From assembly GCA_018668195.1 (NCBI GenBank), contig JABITU010000233.1, positions 1 through 5,540 on the forward strand: a DNA stretch of 5,540 bases, read 5' to 3'. This DNA comes from Tateyamaria sp. (lineage in GTDB: Bacteria; Pseudomonadota; Alphaproteobacteria; Rhodobacterales; Rhodobacteraceae). The notes beneath the pieces are model-generated. The model was not told the DNA's origin and searched no databases. It was given only the letters and a program-made list of their open reading frames with translations. The position numbers and the translations under genes are program-made. Of this stretch, positions 1 to 5,540 are shown piece after piece; the stretch's first letter is position 1, and each line of letters starts with the position of its first letter.

Positions 1-265
1 AATTCCCAAAACCTTCAGCGGAGGCATCGATATATTCGCTAATGCAATCAGATACGCTTTTGCGTGTCTTTGCACTCACTGCGCTTTCCAAACCACCTGG
101 CCGTTTTGGTGCTTTTTCACGACGCTTTAACCAATTTTCCGCGGCCTGTTTGGAGGCGAATGTCTCGACCAAATTGAGGATGACCTTGCCTTTTTTCTTC
201 TTGCGGATCTGGGCGGTGAAGCTCGACTTGCCATTGGTCTTGAGGCGTTCTGTGATAGTTCCCAT
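1..265 (-). CDS. Tyrosine-type site-specific integrase, N-terminal part (runs off left edge)
   Basis: The frame is open from an ATG at 265-263 to the window edge, giving 88 residues without a stop. It begins MGTITERLKTNG and continues with a basic stretch (RKKKKGK, residues 21-27), then ETFASKQAAENWLKRRE (34-50) and SVSDCISEYIDAS near residues 70-82. This is the usual start of phage and island tyrosine recombinases: a small beta-sheet arm-DNA-binding domain, a helix, then the beginning of the SAM-like core-binding domain. The catalytic domain (R..H..R..Y) lies outside the window, so activity cannot be judged. An AAGGA ribosome binding site (272-276 read on the minus strand) sits 6 nt before the ATG and supports this start. 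The gene points away from dusA, 275 bp from it, as expected for the integrase at the end of a dusA-inserted element. The family assignment comes from recognised sequence style, not from a search. Confidence 0.85.
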   Translation of the reverse strand, partial: MGTITERLKTNGKSSFTAQIRKKKKGKVILNLVETFASKQAAENWLKRREKAPKRPGGLESAVSAKTRKSVSDCISEYIDASAEGFGN

Positions 266-339
266 GGGAGTTCCTTTCAGTCACGGGTTTTCCTTGGCCG
301 GGACATCTGATCGTTCGATTTTTTCGGAAGCGGTTTTGA

Positions 340-356
340 TTGGGTTTGAAACCCAA
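340..356. repeat. Perfect 8-bp palindrome with 1-nt centre upstream of the integrase
   Basis: TTGGGTTT (340-347) and AAACCCAA (349-356) are perfect inverted arms around a single G. It lies 75 bp upstream of the integrase start. It has no following T-run in either direction that would make a convincing terminator. A repressor operator or a recombinase/excisionase arm site is possible; the sequence alone does not decide. Confidence 0.45.
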
Positions 357-451
357 ACCGGGGGCGATCGGGCTGAATGGGGGAAAACCGATGGGATAGG
401 GTGGTTGCCCGGCAGCGCATGATTTGGAGTGCTGGAATTCAGGTGGAAAAA

Positions 452-491
452 AGTGCTACACGGCGCCGCCGGTGCTACATTCTGTAGCACT
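452..491. repeat. Cluster of three GTGCTACA motifs, two forming a perfect hairpin
   Basis: AGTGCTACA (452-460) and GGTGCTACA (471-479) are in direct orientation, and TGTAGCACT (483-491) is the exact reverse complement of the first copy. GTGCTACA (472-479) and TGTAGCAC (483-490) flank a 3-nt loop, giving a perfect 8-bp stem. The cluster sits in the gap between the integrase and dusA. Its position suggests arm-type integrase sites, an excisionase or repressor operator, or a transcript hairpin ahead of dusA. No T-run follows, so an intrinsic terminator is unlikely. The repeat itself is directly visible; its role is inference. Confidence 0.6.
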
Positions 492-498
492 GCACTCA

Positions 499-528
499 AA
501 AACGGGGCTAAATCGAGCCAAAACGGGG
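499..528 (+). repeat. AAAACGGGG direct repeat, 21-bp period, just upstream of dusA
   Basis: AAAACGGGG occurs at 499-507 and again at 520-528. The 21-bp period is about two helical turns, so a protein could contact both on one DNA face. Between them GGCT/AGCC (506-509 and 516-519) can form a small stem. The second copy supplies the GGGGAA that may act as a weak ribosome binding site for dusA. Two 9-bp copies may be chance. Confidence 0.3.
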
Positions 529-540
529 AAAACGCGCAAA

Positions 541-1569
541 ATGGTGAATCCAAAAAACCAAGAAAAATCAGGGTTTTCCGATATTCAGCGGGCTGCGCGT
601 CTATCCATTGCACCCATGATGGACTGGACGGACCGTCATTGCCGATACCTGCACAGGCAGTTGAGCGGGCAGGCGCTGCTTTATACGGAAATGGTTACCG
701 CGCCTGCTTTGGTGCGGGGTGGGGCGCAGTATTTGCTGGACCATGATCCGGCAGAGCACCCGGTCGCACTTCAATTGGGTGGCTCTGATCCGGCTGAGTT
801 GGCGCAGGCCGCAAAGATGGGTGCACGTGCTGGCTATCAAGAGATCAACCTCAATTGCGGCTGCCCCTCTGACCGGGTGCAGTCAGGAACGTTTGGCGCG
901 GTGCTCATGCGGAGCCCGGCGGTTGTTGCGGATTGTGTTGTGGCCATGCGGGACGCAGTGGATGTTGAAGTCACAGTGAAATGCCGCATCGGCGTGGATG
1001 AACAGGACCCGCACCAAGTTTTGCCCGAATTCTTGTCCCGCATCGTTGCAGCAGGGTGCGAACGGGTCACGATCCATGCCCGCAAAGCTTGGTTGCAAGG
1101 GCTAAGCCCCAAAGAAAACCGTGATGTACCACCGCTGGACTATCCGCTTGTCATGCAAATGAAGGAGTATTTTCCAAATCTGCACATCACGATTAATGGC
1201 GGTATCACGTCGCTTGATCATGCCGAAGCGATGCTGGAAGCAGGGCTTGATGGTGTCATGATTGGGCGGGCGGCATACCACCAGCCTGCCGATATTCTTT
1301 GTTGCGCAGATCGGCGAATTTTTGGTCAATGTTTGGATACAACAGCCGAAGATGCGGTTGCCGCTATGCTGCCATATATAGAAACGCACCTTGCCTCGGG
1401 GGGGCGTTTGCATCAGGTGACGCGTCACATGCTGGGCTTGTTTGCGGGGCGACCTGGCGCTCGTGCATGGCGCCGAATGTTGAGCGAAGGTGCTACAAAC
1501 CCGGGCGCAGGCCCTGAATTGGTCGAGGCAGCACTCGCGCAGGTGACGGCTTTGGCCCCGGCGGCTTGA
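541..1569 (+). CDS. dusA: tRNA-dihydrouridine(20/20a) synthase DusA
   Basis: This FMN-dependent, NADPH-using cytoplasmic enzyme reduces specific uridines in the D-loop of tRNA (U20/U20a for DusA). With the ATG at 541 it is 342 residues, near normal DusA length. The TIM-barrel start LSIAPMMDWTDRHCR covers about residues 21-35, NLNCGCPSDRVQ contains the catalytic cysteine (C108 of GCP), VKCRIGVD is near 146-152, and HARKAWLQGLSPKENR (179-194) is the DusA-type signature. INGGI (218-222) and GVMIGRAAY (238-246) are the FMN-phosphate-binding strands. The frame stays open upstream to about 424, but that extension (from a TTG) would translate through the repeat cluster and matches nothing I know. 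The ATG at 541 has a weak GGGGAA ribosome binding site 10 nt upstream. About 20 residues precede the conserved core; if an element has inserted here, they and the promoter may be element-supplied. Confidence 0.95.
   Translation: MVNPKNQEKSGFSDIQRAARLSIAPMMDWTDRHCRYLHRQLSGQALLYTEMVTAPALVRGGAQYLLDHDPAEHPVALQLGGSDPAELAQAAKMGARAGYQEINLNCGCPSDRVQSGTFGAVLMRSPAVVADCVVAMRDAVDVEVTVKCRIGVDEQDPHQVLPEFLSRIVAAGCERVTIHARKAWLQGLSPKENRDVPPLDYPLVMQMKEYFPNLHITINGGITSLDHAEAMLEAGLDGVMIGRAAYHQPADILCCADRRIFGQCLDTTAEDAVAAMLPYIETHLASGGRLHQVTRHMLGLFAGRPGARAWRRMLSEGATNPGAGPELVEAALAQVTALAPAA
604..640 (+). other. Candidate attachment-site region inside the dusA 5' end
   Basis: The stretch coding for IAPMMDWTDRHC is the most conserved part of the dusA start, and integrative elements with dusA-family integrases are known to insert at this gene's 5' end. 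The neighbouring divergent integrase (265 to 1) makes this the likeliest place for the crossover core. The second copy needed to prove an att direct repeat would lie beyond the left edge, so exact borders cannot be given. Confidence 0.4.
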
Positions 1570-1705
1570 GCTGTGTAATGCACTGTGATTGCTGGATTTA
1601 TACTATGCCTGCGCCAATAAATGTGAATCAGATTCCTGACATGTTTGTATTGGTTAGGGTTCTCATGCGTGTTGTGTTCAGAATATGGCCCAAGGTGCAT
1701 TTGCG

Positions 1706-2440
1706 ATGATTGAAAACGATGGCTTTATTTTGTTTCAGGTCGATAATCGGGTCTGTGCATGGGTAAAAGCAGCAAAACCATTGGCACATCGCATCGCGTC
1801 TGATCCGGTTGCACGGACAGCTAACCTACGGCATGGCAAGACCTGGTTCGTCGGAGTGGATGCGTTGCCAAATGCATCTGACGGGTCAGTTGACGGGGTG
1901 CCCGTGGCTGGACCTTGGTTGCCGCTTGTGCCGGAACTGCCACTGCATCGGGCACAACTGTCCATTATCTATCCTGGTTATCCTCGGCAGGATCTGGACG
2001 AAAGCGATGCCAATTACCGCTACCGGAACACCCGTTCGGCCGCCCACGTCGATGGTCTGCTACCTGAAGGACCCAAGCGGCGGCGCTATGCTCGAGAATT
2101 TCATGCCTATGTTTTGGGCGTGCCCCTGACGGATGCGCGTCAAGCGCCAACCGTCGTGTGGCGTGGCAGTCATCGGATCATGCAAAACGCCCTGCGGGCT
2201 GCGATTGGATCGGCACATATCGGTTCTGTGGACGTCACAGATGCCTATCACGCCGCACGTCGGCGTGTGTTTGAAACCTGCGAAAAGGTTTTGTTGACGG
2301 CGACGCTCGGGCAAAGCTATCTAATCCATCGATTTGCGGTGCACGGCACAGAACCTTGGCAAGGTCCGGCTGCATCCGGCCGGATGGTTGCGTTTTTTAG
2401 ACCTGAATTCGCGAACCCTGCCGACTGGCTGGGCGAATGA
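1706..2440 (+). CDS. Phytanoyl-CoA dioxygenase (PhyH)-like Fe(II)/2-oxoglutarate oxygenase
   Basis: The 244-residue protein shows the non-haem iron facial triad of the PhyH branch of Fe(II)/2-oxoglutarate oxygenases. HVD (H114, D116) is the HxD pair, H213 in FAVHGTEPW is the distal histidine, and R226 in GRMVAFFRPEF, 13 residues on, is placed to bind the 2-oxoglutarate carboxylate. VVWRGSHRIM near residues 148-157 matches the GSH loop typical of the family. Members hydroxylate varied small molecules or lipids; the substrate here cannot be told. I see no signal peptide or membrane segment, so it is probably cytoplasmic. An in-frame ATG lies at 1685, but the ATG at 1706 has AAGGTG (1692-1697) 8 nt upstream and is preferred. 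It lies 136 bp downstream of dusA in the same direction and could have its own promoter (TATACT at 1599-1604, without a good -35). It converges with the DUF1289 gene. Confidence 0.75.
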   Translation: MIENDGFILFQVDNRVCAWVKAAKPLAHRIASDPVARTANLRHGKTWFVGVDALPNASDGSVDGVPVAGPWLPLVPELPLHRAQLSIIYPGYPRQDLDESDANYRYRNTRSAAHVDGLLPEGPKRRRYAREFHAYVLGVPLTDARQAPTVVWRGSHRIMQNALRAAIGSAHIGSVDVTDAYHAARRRVFETCEKVLLTATLGQSYLIHRFAVHGTEPWQGPAASGRMVAFFRPEFANPADWLGE

Positions 2441-2523
2441 CGAATAGCGCGGCTCGTTTGACCGCCCATTCGTAGGTTTAAAACAATTGTCTGTCCCACG
2501 CGTCTGACAGCAAACCAGCCGAT

Positions 2524-2769
2524 TCAGCGTTTTAGACGTGCGCTTCGGCCACCACGTCGGCCGGATGGGGCAGCATTGCGGTTGGGCAGGTCGTCCATTA
2601 TTGCACGGCGTTGCTCATGGGTCATACGGCTCCAGCTTCCGATCTCGTCGATTGATCGGGCACAGCCCGAACACAGCCGTGTTTCGGGATGAATAATGCA
2701 GATTTGGACACATGGGCTTTCTATTTCGTCCCGTTTCCAAACCAAATTTTCAGGGACTGCGCGCGTCAT
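2524..2769 (-). CDS. DUF1289 family small four-cysteine protein
   Basis: This 81-residue protein carries SPCVQICIIHPETRLCSGC, with cysteines at 20, 24, 33 and 36, followed by SIDEIGSW and a helix MTHEQRRAIMDDL. That is the DUF1289 pattern (C-x3-C-x8-C-x2-C, then DEI..W). Four conserved cysteines suggest zinc or an Fe-S cluster, but the family function is not established. The C-terminal tail (GRRGGRSARLKR) is strongly basic. The start overlaps the ruvX stop by 4 bp (ATGA), and AAGAGG (2775-2780 on the minus strand) lies 5 nt before the ATG inside the end of ruvX, so translation is probably both coupled and directly initiated. It is the last gene of the ccmI-ruvX-DUF1289 operon; 83 bp separate it from the convergent dioxygenase gene. 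Confidence 0.88.
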   Translation of the reverse strand: MTRAVPENLVWKRDEIESPCVQICIIHPETRLCSGCARSIDEIGSWSRMTHEQRRAIMDDLPNRNAAPSGRRGGRSARLKR

Positions 2770-3242
2770 CTTGGCCTCTTCATTACAGCTAGCCTGTCCA
2801 GCAATCCCTGTAGAATATAGCTCGCCGCCACATGATCAATGACCTCTGCGCGACGTTTGCGCGTCGTATCCGCCTCAAGCAGCGCTTTTTCCGCAGCCAC
2901 TGTGCTAAGCCGCTCGTCCCAAAAGGTGATTGGGCCGTTCCAAAGCTGGGCAAAGTTGCGAGCAAATGCGCGGGTGGATTGGCAGCGCGGACCTTCGCTG
3001 CCGTCCATATTTCGCGGCAGTCCCAGCACTATTCCACCCACAAAGCGTTCGGCAATCAATGCCTGCAGGCGCGCAGCATCCAGTCCAAATTTCTTTCGTC
3101 GGACAGTTTCGAGCGGAGATCCAACCGACAAGTGCGTGTCTGATACAGCCACACCTATGGTTTTCTCACCAAGGTCCAAACCCATAAGCGCACGAAATGG
3201 CGGTAATGCAGCGACGAATTCTTCTGTGTTATCAGTTATCAT
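2766..3242 (-). CDS. ruvX: Holliday junction resolvase-like nuclease RuvX/YqgF
   Basis: This is a 158-residue RNase H-fold protein of the YqgF family. The sequence shows MGLDLGEKTIGVAVSD (D23 as first acidic residue), VLGLPRNMDGSEG (about 72-84), FWDERLST (E110) and IDHVAASYILQ (D136), the expected order of acidic catalytic residues and the GLP loop. YqgF proteins are tied to processing of the 5' end of pre-16S rRNA in E. coli; the Holliday-junction name comes from structural similarity and limited biochemistry. The first 17 residues before the core are somewhat long but unremarkable. The start codon overlaps the ccmI stop (ATGA, 3239-3242) and no good ribosome binding site precedes it, so expression probably depends on translational coupling to ccmI. 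Confidence 0.93.
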   Translation of the reverse strand: MITDNTEEFVAALPPFRALMGLDLGEKTIGVAVSDTHLSVGSPLETVRRKKFGLDAARLQALIAERFVGGIVLGLPRNMDGSEGPRCQSTRAFARNFAQLWNGPITFWDERLSTVAAEKALLEADTTRKRRAEVIDHVAASYILQGLLDRLAVMKRPR

Positions 3243-4459
3243 TGCAGGCCGATCCGGTCTGCGGTGCGGTTTAACAAGTCCATCGCTGCCCGGTTGTCGC
3301 CAAATGCTTTTAACGCGTTTTCAAAGACAGCGCGTGCCTGATCCATTTGTCCCAGCACGCCCAAAGAAGATATTAATTGTGACCAGTCTTCGACTGGCCC
3401 GCCCTCGGTTGCCAGGCGGTCACTCAAGCCCGCCACCATGCCCTGGATCATCTCCATGCGCTCTGCCGGGCTCATGTCGCCCGCTGCGTCGATATCAGCG
3501 GCAGAGGGGCCACGACCGGTGCCAATCGCTGGGCGGGCATAGTTTACACCGGCCCGCATCGCCATCTCTTCGATCTGAGCTTCGATTGGCTGCACCCAGG
3601 GTGCATCTGGCGGCCCCTCACGCAACAATTGGTCCCAGACGCGCAGGGCTGTATCAGGCCGACCCGTCTGCGACATCATCAGTCCAAAATAATAGCGCGC
3701 GGGCCCATTGGCCGGATCCATAGACAAGGCACGTTCGAGAACCCCCTCGGCTTGGGGCGATACATAGCCGCCAGCGGCTAGGATCAACAGATCGGCGTAG
3801 TCAGCAAAATCGGTGGCCGTTGCGTTTGCGCCCTTGATTGCAAGCACACGGGCCTTGGCAGCATGGGCGGCAGCAAAGTTGCCCAGCTGTCCTTCGGATT
3901 GTGACAACAAAACCTGTCCTTGCAAGTCATTTGGCCGCGCGCCTACGGTTTCGCGCAGCTGCTCGACCAGAGCCACATAATCCGGCGAAAGATTGAGCGG
4001 CGGCCCTTTATTGGGCAAACTGGCCTCGGCTGTCGTCTGGCTGGGTCTTTCTGCACGCAGCGTTTCGGCCATTTCGATCCGGTTTGCTAGTCTCAGGTCG
4101 CCGTAGCCCGGTGCACCCAGCTGTAAATACATCAAATAAGACGCACCCGCGATAACAACTGACGTTATGGCCGCGATCAGCATACCTCCTGTCGGATGTG
4201 TTTGAGAGATGCTAGTTCGGACGGCGGCATCCGCCTGCAGAATGCGCCGCGAGACCTCAGTGCGCGCACGCTCGGCATCACTCTCGGACACCACACCACG
4301 CGCCAAGTCGCGCTCCACTTCTTTGAGTTGGTCGCGGTAAACGTCAAGATCATAAGCTGCGGGAGGACGGGCATCCCGACGCGCGCCTATTAGCGCACCC
4401 GACAGGACGGAAACCACGCTCAGCGTTAATACGGCGGTGACAATCCAGAACAGCATCAT
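3239..4459 (-). CDS. ccmI: c-type cytochrome biogenesis protein CcmI (membrane protein with TPR domain)
   Basis: CcmI works in System I cytochrome c maturation, holding apocytochrome c for the haem-ligation complex at the periplasmic side of the inner membrane. The 406-residue protein shows the family layout. Membrane helix 1 covers about residues 3-26. A cytoplasmic segment YRDQLKEVERDLARGVVSE (41-59) leads into an acidic/basic helix up to about 80. Membrane helix 2 (about 92-113, followed by LQLGAPGYGDLRLANRI) precedes a periplasmic TPR-like domain from about 160 to 310 (for example LLSQSEGQLGNFAAAHAAKA and ARYYFGLMMSQTGRPDTAL). Two ATGs are adjacent at 4459 and 4456; AAAGGG on the minus strand ends only 2 nt before the first and 5 before the second, so the second may be used. 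It heads the operon with ruvX and the DUF1289 gene and is divergent from soxB. Confidence 0.93.
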   Translation of the reverse strand: MMLFWIVTAVLTLSVVSVLSGALIGARRDARPPAAYDLDVYRDQLKEVERDLARGVVSESDAERARTEVSRRILQADAAVRTSISQTHPTGGMLIAAITSVVIAGASYLMYLQLGAPGYGDLRLANRIEMAETLRAERPSQTTAEASLPNKGPPLNLSPDYVALVEQLRETVGARPNDLQGQVLLSQSEGQLGNFAAAHAAKARVLAIKGANATATDFADYADLLILAAGGYVSPQAEGVLERALSMDPANGPARYYFGLMMSQTGRPDTALRVWDQLLREGPPDAPWVQPIEAQIEEMAMRAGVNYARPAIGTGRGPSAADIDAAGDMSPAERMEMIQGMVAGLSDRLATEGGPVEDWSQLISSLGVLGQMDQARAVFENALKAFGDNRAAMDLLNRTADRIGLQ

Positions 4460-4697
4460 TGCCCTTTGATTTGCATTCTCTTTATTGACTTAACCTGTGC
4501 AATCGCGATGCAAAAGGGTCAAAGCATCCAGATAGCACCAACGCTGCAACAACACATCGTTGCTTGACAGGCCATAAGGATCGGGTCTGTGTCGCAAAAC
4601 TGCTATGAAACGCCGCCAGCGCTTGACTTTTTCTTCTGTCATAAAGCCATTAAAACGCTTGTTGACCTTTTTCGAATCCAGTGCCGGACATATCCTT
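4460..4697. promoter_or_regulatory. Divergent ccmI/soxB intergenic region
   Basis: These 238 bp must hold the start signals for ccmI (leftward) and soxB (rightward). Three TTGAC-containing hexamers point toward soxB: TTGACA (4564-4569), TTGACT (4623-4628) and TTGACC (4662-4667). None has a convincing -10 box at 16-18 bp, so no promoter is assigned. GCAAC/GTTGC (4546-4550 and 4559-4563) is a small inverted repeat just before the TTGACA. A frame open from an ATG at 4605 into soxB adds 31 residues not found in the family and is not taken as coding. Confidence 0.45.
4462..4524 (-). promoter_or_regulatory. Inverted-repeat leader of ccmI, able to pair with its Shine-Dalgarno sequence
   Basis: On the plus strand CTTTGATTTGCAT (4464-4476) pairs with ATGCAAA (4508-4514) plus TCAAAG (4519-4524), 13 bp broken only by a 4-nt bulge (4515-4518). 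Alternatively CCCTT/TTGCAT (4462-4466 and 4471-4476) pairs with ATGCAAAAGGG (4508-4518), 11 bp with a 4-nt bulge on the other arm. In the ccmI transcript the near arm contains the AAAGGG ribosome binding site, which the second pairing covers completely. The loop is about 31 nt. The complementarity is directly visible; its use as an RNA switch or as DNA operators is inference. Confidence 0.4.
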
Positions 4698-5453
4698 ATG
4701 AAACGCTACTCTGCCTTTGCCATCGCTCGGGAAGCCGCACGCTATCATACCGGTTGGGAACGGGCATGGCGCGCGCCTGAGCCCAAGTCGAAATATGACG
4801 TCATCATCATTGGCGCCGGTGGCCACGGGTTGGCGACGGCCTATTATCTTGGCAAGAATTTCGGAATAACCAACGTCGCAATACTTGAAAAAGGGTGGCT
4901 TGGTGGCGGCAATACTGGCCGTAACACAACGATCATCCGCTCAAACTATCTGCAGGATCCTTCTGCCGCTATCTATGAAAAATCCCGCTCGCTCTATGAA
5001 ACAATGAGCCAGGATTTAAATTATAATGTCATGTTCAGCCCGCGCGGCGTTATCATGTTGGCCCAGACCCAGCACGAGATCCGTGGCTATCAGCGCACGG
5101 CCCATGCCAATGCCCTGCAAGGTGTAACCACAGAATTTATCGGCCCCGAAAAGGTCAAAGAACTGGTGCCGATTATCAATATCCATGGGCCACGCTACCC
5201 GGTGCTGGGGGGGCTCTGGCAGGCAAGGGGCGGCACGGCGCGGCACGACGCGGTTGCTTGGGGGTATGCGCGGGCATGCTCTGACATGGGCATGGATGTT
5301 ATTCAGAAATGTGAGGTCACAGCGATCCGCCGTGAGGGTGGCAAGGTAAGCGGCGTCGATACCAACAAAGGCCCGATTGACTGCGCCAAGCTTGGCGTCG
5401 TTGTGGCTGGTCACTCTGGTCATTTGGCTGACATGGCGGCAAGGAAAAATTAA
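4698..5453 (+). pseudogene. soxB: Sarcosine oxidase subunit beta, truncated at residue ~247
   Basis: Heterotetrameric sarcosine oxidase oxidatively demethylates sarcosine to glycine, passing the one-carbon unit to tetrahydrofolate. From the family-typical start MKRYSAFAIAREAARYHTG (ATG at 4698, GGA 9 nt upstream) it shows the FAD dinucleotide-binding motif GAGGHG (39-44), the acidic ribose ligand in ILEKG (E64) and GGGNTGRNTTIIRSNY. In GGTARHDAVAWGYARA, H183 corresponds to the histidine that carries covalent FMN in studied enzymes. The match to normal SoxB holds through GHSGHLADMA (residue 247); family members continue GFRLPIES for about 170 more residues. Here the frame reads only ARKN before a TAA at 5451-5453, and the DNA that follows encodes part of a histidine kinase in another frame. 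The C-terminal part of the substrate domain is gone, so the product should be non-functional. I cannot exclude an assembly chimera. Confidence 0.85.
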
Positions 5454-5540
5454 TTCAACACTGGTGGAAGCCACAGAAATGGCAAAAAAAGCAAGCTATG
5501 CGAAGTCATTATTCCTCGCCAATATGAGCCATGAAATCCG
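5440..5540 (+). pseudogene. Histidine kinase fragment (HisKA H-box region), runs off right edge
   Basis: In the frame starting at 5440 the sequence reads QGKINSTLVEATEMAKKASY and then AKSLFLANMSHEIR up to the last base. The alanine-rich helix followed by KSxFLANMSHEIR is the dimerisation/phosphoacceptor (HisKA) signature of hybrid-type sensor kinases, with the phosphorylated histidine at 5530-5532. No kinase-like sequence or start precedes it: upstream, this frame runs into out-of-frame soxB DNA. GC is about 41% over 5441-5540 against about 59% over 5341-5440 (counted by hand). It is therefore the internal part of a kinase gene joined to soxB, either by recombination or by misassembly. The rest (ATPase and any receiver domain) would lie to the right. 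The family call is firm for so short a stretch; its status as gene or remnant is unknown. Confidence 0.7.

Noticed and set aside
424..540. Upstream extension of dusA from a TTG at 424
   Set aside because: It would translate through the GTGCTACA repeat cluster, adds 39 residues unlike any DusA, and the ATG at 541 gives a normal length.
1489..1497. Fourth GGTGCTACA copy near the end of dusA
   Set aside because: It lies inside coding sequence (codons for G-A-T), is isolated, and is probably chance.
1625..1635. GAATC-A-GATTC small palindrome between dusA and the dioxygenase gene
   Set aside because: Only 5-bp arms, no associated promoter elements or repeats; expected by chance in a window of this size.
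2489..2510. Possible terminator between the convergent dioxygenase and DUF1289 genes (CTGTC/GACAG, 2491-2495 and 2506-2510)
   Set aside because: The stem is only 5 bp with a 10-nt loop; a TTGTTTT run follows on the minus strand but too far and too interrupted to be convincing.
2839..3723. Long plus-strand open frame (294 residues) opposite ruvX and ccmI
   Set aside because: It is antisense to two well-recognised genes, has low-complexity Pro/Arg/Ser composition and matches no family I know.
4564..4593. Perfect TTGACA -35 box upstream of soxB
   Set aside because: No -10-like hexamer occurs at 16-18 bp spacing, so it is not called as a promoter on its own.
4605..4697. 31-residue N-terminal extension of soxB
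   Set aside because: SoxB proteins start with MKRYSAFAIAREA at 4698; the extension covers intergenic DNA and has no family match.

Overview
The window looks like chromosomal DNA from a Rhodobacterales (Roseobacter-group) alphaproteobacterium. The ccmI-ruvX-DUF1289 order with ATGA overlaps, a heterotetrameric-type sarcosine oxidase beta subunit and the DusA sequence all fit that group. This assignment rests on recognising the protein families, not on a search.

Layout from left to right. Positions 1-265 (minus strand, running off the left edge) encode the N-terminal 88 residues of a tyrosine-type integrase. A gene-free stretch of about 275 bp follows, holding a palindrome and a cluster of three 9-bp GTGCTACA-type motifs, two of which form a perfect hairpin. 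Then comes dusA (541-1569, plus), a tRNA-dihydrouridine synthase gene whose 5' end is a known insertion target for integrative elements. An integrase pointing away from dusA is what such an element end looks like, so the left part is probably the end of a genomic island or prophage. Next is a phytanoyl-CoA dioxygenase-like protein of unknown substrate (1706-2440, plus).

The minus strand from 4459 to 2524 holds a tight three-gene operon, ccmI-ruvX-DUF1289, with each junction a 4-bp ATGA overlap. It covers cytochrome c maturation, a YqgF/RuvX RNase H-fold nuclease and a small four-cysteine protein. It converges on the dioxygenase gene. The ccmI leader contains two alternative inverted repeats that involve its Shine-Dalgarno sequence.

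Divergent from ccmI, a sarcosine oxidase beta subunit gene (from 4698, plus) is intact and typical for 247 residues, then breaks at about 5436-5440. What follows, in another frame and at clearly lower GC, is the H-box region of a histidine kinase running off the right edge. This is either a real recombination junction that killed soxB or an assembly chimera. I do not see a complete new biological system; the two edges (integrase at dusA, soxB/kinase junction) and the ccmI leader deserve the second look.
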